NCBI RefSeq assembly: GCF_024198235.1
Contig: NZ_JAKCFB010000011.1
Span: forward strand, 1 to 64,000
Length of the DNA stretch: 64,000 nucleotides
From: Myxococcus dinghuensis
Lineage (GTDB): Bacteria; Myxococcota; Myxococcia; Myxococcales; Myxococcaceae
Direction of reading: 5' to 3'
In this document: piece by piece, positions 56,568 through 64,000 of the stretch
Layout of the letters: each line of letters opens with the position of its first letter
Numbering within the stretch: position 1 is the first letter of the stretch
Notes under the pieces: generated by a model
The model's input: the letters and a program-made list of their open reading frames with translations, nothing else
Told to the model about the DNA's origin: nothing
The model's database searches: none
Position numbers and translations under genes: made by a program

Positions 56568-57427
56568 CTATTCCTTCTCGATGTCGCGGTCCCACAACTG
56601 CACGCGGGTGTTCGCGTCCGTCAGCCGCCGGGTGAGCTCCGCGGCGATGGCCACCGAGCGGTGCTTGCCGCCGGTGCAGCCCAGGGCCACGGTGAGGTAC
56701 GCCTTGCCCTCCTTCTGGTAGCGCGGGAAGAGGAAGCGGCACAGGTCCACGACCTTCTCCAGGAACTGCTGCGTCTCCTCGCGGTCCAGCACGTAGGCGG
56801 CGACCTTGGGCACCTTGCCCGTCAGCCCCTTCAGCTCCGGGACGAAGTACGGGTTGGGGAGGAAGCGCACGTCGAGCACCAGGTCGGCCTGGGGCGGCAC
56901 GCCGTAGCGGTAGCCGAAGGACATGACCGACAGGCTGGGGCCGGCGGCGGGCTCCGGGCTGAAGCGCGCCTGCACCATGCGCTTGAGGTCGTGGACGTTG
57001 AGCACCGACGAGTCGATGACCTGGTCCGCGATCTCACGCAGGTCCCGGAGCTCCTCGCGCTCGGCCTTGATGCCCTCGGCCACGGTGCCGTTGGGGGCCA
57101 GCGGGTGGCGGCGGCGCGTCTCGCTGAAGCGGCGGATGAGGCTGTCGTCGCTGGAGTCGAGGAAGAGCACCTCCACGTGGTGCCCGGCGCGGCGCAGCTC
57201 GTCGAGGATGCGGGGGGCCTCCTTGAGGAAGACGCCCTCGCGCACGTCCATCACCAGCGCCATGCGCTCGATGTGCCCGCCCCCGGCCAGCTCGGTGAGC
57301 TTGGGGAGCAGCAGCACGGGCAGGTTGTCGATGCAGAAGAAGCCCGCATCCTCCAGCGCCCGGATGGCGGTGGACTTGCCGGAGCCGGACATGCCGGTGA
57401 TGACGACCATTTGTTTCGCGGACGCGG

Positions 57428-57431
<4 letters not shown>
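56568..57431 (-). CDS. rapZ: RNase adapter protein RapZ / nucleotide-binding protein
   Basis: 287 residues from a GTG overlapping the hprK stop. Walker A GMSGSGKST at 13-21, LGLDSSDDSLIRRFSETRRRHPL-type motif (FLDSSDDSLIRRFSETRRRHP), then FGYRYGVPPQADLVLDVRFLPNP in parts, and IGCTGGKHRSV (ALGCTGGKHRSVAIAAEL). This is RapZ (YvcJ), an ATP/GTP-binding protein that in E. coli guides RNase E to the GlmZ sRNA and so tunes glucosamine-6-phosphate synthesis. In myxobacteria its RNA target is unknown. Confidence 0.95.
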
Positions 57432-58393
<962 letters not shown>

Positions 58394-58521
58394 CGTCAGC
58401 GCCTGGATATCACCGGCGCGACGTTTTGAGGCGCCCGCCTGGAAGGGAGGCCCCCTACCTCCCCGCACACCTGCTCGCCGAGCCCATTCCCCGGCGCCTC
58501 GGGCGTTGCTAAGCCCACCCC

Positions 58522-58866
58522 ATGTCCGACTGCCTCTTTTGCAAGATTAGAGATGGCCTCATCCCGGCCAAGGTCATCTACCAGGATGACGAGTGCCTGG
58601 CCTTCGAGGACATCAACCCCCAGGCCCCGACCCACGTCCTGTTCATCCCCCGCAAGCACATCCCCACGGTGAACGACATCTCCGTGGAGGACCAAGCAAC
58701 GGTGGGGCACCTGTTCGTGGCGGCGGCGAAGGTGGCGAAGGAGCGCAGCCACGACAGCAACGGCTACCGGGTGGTGATGAACACCCACCGGGACGCGGGG
58801 CAGACGGTGTTCCACATCCATCTGCACCTGCTGGCGGGCCGTCCTCTCATGTGGCCGCCGGGGTGA
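58522..58866 (+). CDS. HIT-family nucleotide hydrolase (HINT type)
   Basis: 114 residues. CLFCKI start (two Cys), DECLAFEDINPQAPTHVLFIPRKH, and the histidine triad His98-Ile-His100-Leu-His102-Leu-Leu near the end. HINT-type proteins hydrolyse AMP-lysine, AMP-amine or aminoacyl-AMP and are small cytoplasmic housekeeping enzymes. Single gene divergent from hprK. Confidence 0.93.
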   Translation: MSDCLFCKIRDGLIPAKVIYQDDECLAFEDINPQAPTHVLFIPRKHIPTVNDISVEDQATVGHLFVAAAKVAKERSHDSNGYRVVMNTHRDAGQTVFHIHLHLLAGRPLMWPPG

Positions 58867-58964
58867 CGGTGGCTCGTCGGCCCGCCCGCCCTGGTGGAGT
58901 GGGCCGCGCCCCCGGGACATCGGGCGGGTGCTAGCGTGACGGGCACCGCCCGGTCGCATCGGCC

Positions 58965-59735
58965 ATGCCCTTCTCCACTGAATCCACGCCCGCCAACCGC
59001 CGCGCGTACACGGTGCTCGCCTTGCTGCTCGCGGGGGTCGCCGGCGCGGTGAACGCGACGGGGTTCGTGGCGTTGGGCCTGCACACCTCGCACATGTCCG
59101 GGAACATGGCGTCGCTGGGGGAGTCGCTGGCGCTGGGGGAGCGGCGGATGGCGGTGCTGGCGGCGCAGGTGCTGCTGGCCTTCGTGGTGGGGGCGGTGAC
59201 GGCGTCCGCGCTGCTGGACGCGTCCCGGCACCGCTCGCGGGGGCGGCACGTGGCCGCGCTCCTCGTCGAGACGGTGACGTTGGGAGGCATCGGGGTGATG
59301 CTCTCCACGGCGCATGGCTCGCGCGAGCCGCTCCTCATGTGGGGGCTGTCGTTCGCCATGGGGCTGCAGAACGCGCTCGTCACGCGGGTGTCCGGCGCGG
59401 TGGTGCGCACCACGCACGTCACCGGCATCCTCACGGACATCGGCATCCAGTTGGTGCAGATGGTGGCGTGGGTGCGCGACGGCGCGCGGGGCCGGGGCTT
59501 CGCGGGGCTCCTGCGCCGGGTGCGGGGGCTGCCCTCCGCCATCGAGTTCGAGCGCACGCGGCTGCACCTGGGCCTGGCGTGCGCGTTCCTCTTCGGGGCG
59601 ACGTGCGGCCCGGCGCTCTACGTGCACCACGGGCCCGCGGCCCTGGGGCTGCCGTGTGTGCTGCTGCTGGTGCTCATCGGGCTGGACCTGGGCCACGCGG
59701 CGCACCGGCAGCCGAGCCCCGTGGCCCGGGGCTGA
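58965..59735 (+). CDS. DUF1275 (YoaK-type) membrane protein
   Basis: 256 residues, about six membrane helices. DUF1275 marks: LLAGVAGAVNATGFVALGLHTSHMSGNM, VGAVTASALLD, GLSFAMGLQNALVTRVSGAVVRTTHVTGILTDIGIQL in part. YoaK-type proteins of unknown substrate; suggested metabolite or stress transporters. It converges with the following gene; the stops are four bases apart. Confidence 0.88.
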   Translation: MPFSTESTPANRRAYTVLALLLAGVAGAVNATGFVALGLHTSHMSGNMASLGESLALGERRMAVLAAQVLLAFVVGAVTASALLDASRHRSRGRHVAALLVETVTLGGIGVMLSTAHGSREPLLMWGLSFAMGLQNALVTRVSGAVVRTTHVTGILTDIGIQLVQMVAWVRDGARGRGFAGLLRRVRGLPSAIEFERTRLHLGLACAFLFGATCGPALYVHHGPAALGLPCVLLLVLIGLDLGHAAHRQPSPVARG

Positions 59736-59739
59736 GGCG

Positions 59740-62379
59740 TCAGGGCTGGCCGGGCGTGGCGACGGTGGAGGGGCCGGGAGGGCCGGAGGAGGCCTCCACG
59801 TCCATCACCGACATGTCCGGACCGCCATGGCGAAGCACGCGCAGCACGCTGCTGCGGTCGTCCGTCCAGACGAAGTCCGGCTCGCCGCGCAGCCCCAGGC
59901 GGCGCACCCGCGCGGTGGCCCGGACGAAGCTGGTCCCCCAGGAGAACTCCCGGTCCGGGCTGAGGATCATCCAGTTGCTGCGCAGGGCGTCGCCCTGCGT
60001 GTCGTGGAAGACGTAGGCGGAGTGCATGCCCAGCGCGCGCGCGTGGGCGAGCGTCACCGGCACCAGGTCCAGGTGCACGTTGCTGATGTGCAGCGCCAGC
60101 ACGCCGTGCCGGGCCAGGTGCTTCTTGTACAGGGCCACCGCCTCCGCCGTGAGCAGGTGCACGGGCACCGCGTCCGAGGAGAAGACGTCGAGGGCGAGCA
60201 CGTCGAACTGGCCCGGCTCGCCGCGCTCCAGCTCGCGCTCCAGGGAGATGCGCGCGTCGCCCTCCACCACGTCCACCGTGGCGGGCGAGTCGCTCAAGTA
60301 GGAGAAGAAGCCGCCCTCCCCTCGCGCCAGGGAGATGACCGCGGGGTTGATTTCGTAGAAGCGGCCCCGGTCCTCCTTCTCCAGCAGCGCCGCGCTCGTG
60401 CCCACGCCCAGCCCCAGCACGCCCACGCGCAGCCCCGGCGGCAGCCCCACCACGGCGCGCAGCCGGCGCTGCTCGGCGATGGCCAGCCCCAGGCCGGACT
60501 CGCGGGTGAAGTACGTGGTGGGCCGGGGGCGCAGCTCCGGCATGACGTACTGCCAGCCGTGGGTGATGGCGCCGTGGCGCAGGCTGAAGAGGTGGCTCTG
60601 CGGCTTGCCCGCGTTCTGCTCCGTCACCCGCACCACGCCGAAGAAGTTGCGCGCGCTGAAGAGCGCCAGGTCCAGCTCGCGGTTGACGGAGGCGAACAGG
60701 TTGACCGTCACCATGACGAGCATCGCGCCGCGCAGCACCCGGCGGCCCCTCTGGCTCCACGTCTCCGCCTGCTCGCCCTTCACCATGCCCGCGAGGGCCA
60801 CCGCGCAGCAGCCGCCGAGCGCCAACGGGTACTCCCAGTAGGCGCGGAAGAGGGCGGTGGCCACGCCGCTGACGAACAGCGCGCCCAGCACGCCGCCGGC
60901 GGAGACCCACAGGTAGAACGCGCTGAGGTGACGGGGCGCGGGGCGCAGCCGGTACAGCTCGCCGTGGCACACCATGCAGCCGGCGAAGAGGGACGCGGCG
61001 TAGGCCAGCAACTGGAGCGTCAGCGGGAAGTGCGGCCCCGCGGAGTGCGCGTGGGCCACCGCCGCGCCGGAGCCGATGAGCAGCACGGAGTAGACGGGGC
61101 GCGAATAGAAGGACTCGCGCGAGAAGGCGATGATGAAGGTGAGCAGGTAGACGGCCAGCGGGAGCACCCAGAGGAAGGGGCCCGCCGCGACGTCCTGTGA
61201 CAGTTGGTTCGTGGTGGCCAGCAGGAGCACCGACGCGCAAGTGGCCAGCCCCAGCCACTCCAGCGTCGCGCGCAGCCCCGGGCGGGCCTGCGGGTCCACC
61301 GGAGCGACCTTGCGGGGCTCGCCTCGCGCCTCGCGGCGCATGGCCTCGAAGGCCTGCTGCTGGAGTGTCCCCACGTCCGGAGCTGACGTGCCCGCGGGGC
61401 CCGCGGGGTTTGCGTCATCCATCGCGAGCGCGCCGAGGCCCGCGCCCTCCGAGACACCCTCCGCTCGCGGACTCGCGACCTCAGCGACGGCGTCCGCCGC
61501 GCCTGCGGTGACGTGCGACAGGGCACTGCCCGCCTCCGCCGCGCCGACGTGCGACACGGCACTGCCCGCCTCTACCGAGCCGACGTGCGACAGGGCACTG
61601 CCCGCCTCCGCCGCGCCGACTTGCGACACGGCACTGCCCGCCTCCACCGCGCCGACTTGCGACACGGCACTGCCCGCCTCCGCCGCGCCGACGTGCGACA
61701 CGGCACTGCCCGCCTCCGCCGCCCCGGCGGTGACGTCCGCGGAGCCACTCGAGGTCGACGCCGCGGCGCGCTCGTGCCGGAGCACGTCCACCGCGCACAC
61801 GGCGCACGCCACGGCGAACAACACGAAGCCCACGCCGAAGCCCCAGGCCTGCGCGGCCCGCCCCACCCACGGCTCGACCAGGAACGGATAGCCCAGCAGC
61901 GCCAGCAGCGAACCCGTGTTGGACAACGCATACAGCGCATACGGCGAGCGTCCCGGGCGCGCCCGGGCGAACCAGGACTGGAGCAGCGGCCCCGTGGTGC
62001 TCAGCACGAAGAACGGCAACCCGATGCTGACCGCCAGCATCCCCAGCAGTCGGGGCACCGCCAGCTCCGCGCTCACCGGACGCCACTCGGGCCCGGGCGC
62101 CACCGGAGAGCCCATCCAGAGGGCCCTCGCCACCACCACCGTCACCGCCACCACGAGCAGGCCCAGGTGGACCCGCGCCTGCGCGCGCGGCGTCAGCCGG
62201 GACGCCAGCCCGTGGGAATACGCATACCCGCCCAGCAGCGCCGCCTGGAAGAAGAGCATGCACGCCGTCCAGACGCCGGGGGTGCCGCCATACCAGGGCA
62301 ACGCGTAGCGCCCCGCCAACGGCTGGATGCCGAACAGGAGGAAGGCGCTGGTGAAGATGGCCAGGGCGTAGCGAAGCAT
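59740..62379 (-). CDS. Membrane protein with spermidine-synthase-like domain (fused MFS-like/SpeE-like)
   Basis: 879 residues. Helices fill ~1-210 (FLLFGIQPLAGRYALPWYGG, GLPFFVLSTTGPLLQSWFARAR) and ~390-580. Between them lies a long hydrophilic loop with a 12-residue repeat (see 61513-61728). The C-terminal ~230 residues are a Rossmann methyltransferase-like spermidine-synthase fold: VGVLGLGVGTSAALLE, RFYEINPAVISLA, VDVVEGDAR, FDVLALDVFSSDAVPVHLLT. Family enzymes transfer aminopropyl groups, but membrane-fused members have unknown substrates. It follows the CstA gene by 13 bases. Confidence 0.85.
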   Translation of the reverse strand: MLRYALAIFTSAFLLFGIQPLAGRYALPWYGGTPGVWTACMLFFQAALLGGYAYSHGLASRLTPRAQARVHLGLLVVAVTVVVARALWMGSPVAPGPEWRPVSAELAVPRLLGMLAVSIGLPFFVLSTTGPLLQSWFARARPGRSPYALYALSNTGSLLALLGYPFLVEPWVGRAAQAWGFGVGFVLFAVACAVCAVDVLRHERAAASTSSGSADVTAGAAEAGSAVSHVGAAEAGSAVSQVGAVEAGSAVSQVGAAEAGSALSHVGSVEAGSAVSHVGAAEAGSALSHVTAGAADAVAEVASPRAEGVSEGAGLGALAMDDANPAGPAGTSAPDVGTLQQQAFEAMRREARGEPRKVAPVDPQARPGLRATLEWLGLATCASVLLLATTNQLSQDVAAGPFLWVLPLAVYLLTFIIAFSRESFYSRPVYSVLLIGSGAAVAHAHSAGPHFPLTLQLLAYAASLFAGCMVCHGELYRLRPAPRHLSAFYLWVSAGGVLGALFVSGVATALFRAYWEYPLALGGCCAVALAGMVKGEQAETWSQRGRRVLRGAMLVMVTVNLFASVNRELDLALFSARNFFGVVRVTEQNAGKPQSHLFSLRHGAITHGWQYVMPELRPRPTTYFTRESGLGLAIAEQRRLRAVVGLPPGLRVGVLGLGVGTSAALLEKEDRGRFYEINPAVISLARGEGGFFSYLSDSPATVDVVEGDARISLERELERGEPGQFDVLALDVFSSDAVPVHLLTAEAVALYKKHLARHGVLALHISNVHLDLVPVTLAHARALGMHSAYVFHDTQGDALRSNWMILSPDREFSWGTSFVRATARVRRLGLRGEPDFVWTDDRSSVLRVLRHGGPDMSVMDVEASSGPPGPSTVATPGQP
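61513..61728 (-). repeat. Six 36-bp tandem repeats (12 residues each) in a coding loop
   Basis: Six copies of a unit containing GCACTGCCCGCCTC (plus strand), period 36, coding Ala-Glu-Ala-Gly-Ser-Ala-Val/Leu-Ser-His/Gln-Val-Gly with minor changes. It lies in the loop between two membrane blocks and keeps frame, so copy number may vary between strains without breaking the gene. Confidence 0.85.
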
Positions 62380-62392
62380 GGTCGGACCAGGG

Positions 62393-64000
62393 CTAGATGG
62401 CGGGAGCCGGGGCGGAGGGAGAGCGCGGGGACCGGAGGGCGCGGGCGCCCGCGGCGAAGAGCGAGAGGGCCAGCGTCAGCAGCACCACCGCCACCACCCC
62501 GTTGACGCGGGACGCGGCCGAGCTGTCCGGCTGGAGCGCCTCGCGAATCTGGAGCACCAGGCTGGTGAGCGTGACGGCGCCCACGAACAACATGGGCACC
62601 AGCGCATAGATGTACGGCCGCTGCGTCCGCTTCAACCAGACACAGACGCCCAGGAGCGACAGCGACGCGAGCAGTTGGTTCGACGTCCCGAAGAGCGTCC
62701 AGAACGAGCGCCACGCTCCGGAGCCCGCGAGCAGCACGAACGCCAGCGGCACGCCGCACGTCACCGCCGTGGCCAGCACCGCCGCCACGCGCCCCTTCCG
62801 GCCCGCCAGCTCCTGGACGATGTAGCGCCCCAGCCGGGTGGACACGTCCAGCGTGTCGAACACGAAGGTGGAGAAGGCCATGGCCCCGAAGGTCGTGGCG
62901 AACACCAGGTGCTCCTTGCCCAGCACCGTCACCAGGAAGCGCCCCAGGCCCGCGCCGTACACCGCGCCGGGCGCCTTGCCGACCAGCTCCGCGCGCGACG
63001 CCACCATCACCGTCGCCAGGGCGATGACCGCCACGAAGCCCTCCAACAACATGGCCCCGTAGCCCACCGGCTTGCAGTGCGGCTCCTTGTCGATCTGCTT
63101 CGACGTCGTCCCCGAGCACACCAGCCCGTGGAACCCCGAGCAGGCGCCACAGGCGATGGTGACGAAGAGGAAGGGGAACAGCGCGCCCCCCGGTCCGGGC
63201 ACGGAGAAGCCCGCGAAGGCCGGCTGCTGGATGGACAGCTCGCCGCTCAAGCCGCCGTAGAAGATGCCCACCACGCCCACCGCCAGCGCCGCGTAGAGCA
63301 CGAAGCCGCCCAGGTAACCGCGCGGCTGGAGCAGCACCCAGACCGGCGTGAGCGACGCCACGAAGCAGTAGGCGAGGATGAGGACCGCCCAGCCCTTCGC
63401 GTCCAGCACCAGCAGCGTGGACATGCGCGTGCCCAGGTACACCACGCCCAGCGTGGCCGGCACGAAGACGAGCGTCTGCAACCACAGCGGCGGCTTGAGG
63501 AAGCGGTCCACCAGCCCCATCACCACCGCGAGCAGCAGGTACGCGATGGAGGCGAAGGCCACCGCGCCGCCGGGGTTGAAGCGGAAGGTGAGCCCCTCCA
63601 GCTCCGCGTCGCCGCTGACGAACGTCGCGGCGGTGGCGTCCGTGAAGGCGACGATGACGTAGATGAGCGCCACCCAGATGAAGGCCAGCATCGCCAGCCC
63701 CGCGGAGGGGCCCATGTGGCTGCGCACCACCTCCGCGATGGACACCGCGCCGTGGCGCACGCTCGCCACCAGCGTGGCGAAGTCGTGCATCGCGCCGATG
63801 AACACCGCGCCCACCGCGATCCAGAGCAGCGCGGGGAGCCACCCGAACTGCTGCGCGGCCAGGATGGGCCCCGCGATGGGCCCCGCCGCGGCGATGGCGC
63901 TGAAGTGCTGCCCCAGCAGGTAGAAGGGCTTCGTCGGCACGAAGTCCACGCCGTCACTCTTCGTGTGCGCGGGCGTCGCCGCCTCTTCGTCCAACCGGAA
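62393..64000 (-). CDS. cstA: Carbon starvation protein CstA (partial at 5' end)
   Basis: The frame is open to the right window edge; ~535 residues visible. Start DGVDFVPTKPFYLLGQHFSAIAAAGPIAGPILAAQQFG is the family N-terminus, so roughly 30-60 residues including the first helix are missing. About 14 membrane helices follow with FHGLVCSGTTSKQI and VFDTLDVSTRLGRYIVQE, both CstA hallmarks. CstA proteins import peptides or pyruvate during carbon starvation. It lies 13 bases before the spermidine-synthase-like gene. Confidence 0.92.
   Translation of the reverse strand, partial: FRLDEEAATPAHTKSDGVDFVPTKPFYLLGQHFSAIAAAGPIAGPILAAQQFGWLPALLWIAVGAVFIGAMHDFATLVASVRHGAVSIAEVVRSHMGPSAGLAMLAFIWVALIYVIVAFTDATAATFVSGDAELEGLTFRFNPGGAVAFASIAYLLLAVVMGLVDRFLKPPLWLQTLVFVPATLGVVYLGTRMSTLLVLDAKGWAVLILAYCFVASLTPVWVLLQPRGYLGGFVLYAALAVGVVGIFYGGLSGELSIQQPAFAGFSVPGPGGALFPFLFVTIACGACSGFHGLVCSGTTSKQIDKEPHCKPVGYGAMLLEGFVAVIALATVMVASRAELVGKAPGAVYGAGLGRFLVTVLGKEHLVFATTFGAMAFSTFVFDTLDVSTRLGRYIVQELAGRKGRVAAVLATAVTCGVPLAFVLLAGSGAWRSFWTLFGTSNQLLASLSLLGVCVWLKRTQRPYIYALVPMLFVGAVTLTSLVLQIREALQPDSSAASRVNGVVAVVLLTLALSLFAAGARALRSPRSPSAPAPAI

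Noticed and set aside
61513-61728. Regular direct repeats considered as a CRISPR array
   Set aside because: Unit of 36 bases with no unique spacers, in frame within a long coding sequence, and no cas genes in the window.

Overview
The window is very GC-rich and almost fully coding. It is rich in lipoproteins, and some of their mature N-termini carry Asp-Ser-Gly/Pro/Thr linkers. It also carries polymorphic-toxin genes and long chains of genes overlapping by ATGA. Together this points to a predatory myxobacterium of the family Myxococcaceae (Myxococcus/Corallococcus type). The assignment is inferred from gene style and content; there is no rRNA or other taxonomic marker here, and I saw no tRNA, CRISPR array, insertion sequence or prophage.

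Layout. (1) 1-2506: the tail of a PEGA-domain protein and a TonB-dependent receptor. (2) 3198-17385: a beta-glucan utilisation locus on the + strand. It encodes a carbohydrate-binding-like lipoprotein, a ROK repressor, a GH16 lipoprotein, an Opp/Dpp-type oligosaccharide ABC transporter (binding protein, permease, a permease-ATPase fusion and a second ATPase), a GH1 beta-glucosidase, an unusual clan GH-A glycosidase fused to a predicted outer-membrane beta-barrel, and two lipoproteins. From the ROK gene onward most genes overlap by 4-20 bases, and a strong hairpin follows the last one. The set reads as a surface-to-cytoplasm route: cleave glucan outside, import oligosaccharides, hydrolyse to glucose inside, with ROK control. 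(3) 17544-34791: lipoproteins, an AHH-nuclease toxin with its Imm11-type immunity gene (the toxin frameshifted in a G7 run), TauE/LysR, GST/XRE and several hypothetical proteins. (4) 34967-51255: secreted and surface proteins (a reduced M1 peptidase, a GH42-like giant, a 14-repeat RCC1 protein, a MopE-like lipoprotein), an XRE-cupin/GNAT pair behind a near-consensus promoter, and an Ntox15-type toxin without an obvious partner. (5) 51664-55823: a TetR / SDR / esterase / Baeyer-Villiger monooxygenase operon. (6) 55981-64000: mntP-like, rapZ, hprK, a HIT protein, a DUF1275 protein, a membrane spermidine-synthase-like protein with a 36-bp tandem repeat, and a CstA gene cut by the window edge.

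The most novel candidates are the glycosidase-barrel fusion inside the glucan operon, the homopolymer-frameshifted lipoprotein toxin, and the Ntox15 protein. All functions come from motifs and family resemblance read by eye; no database search was run.
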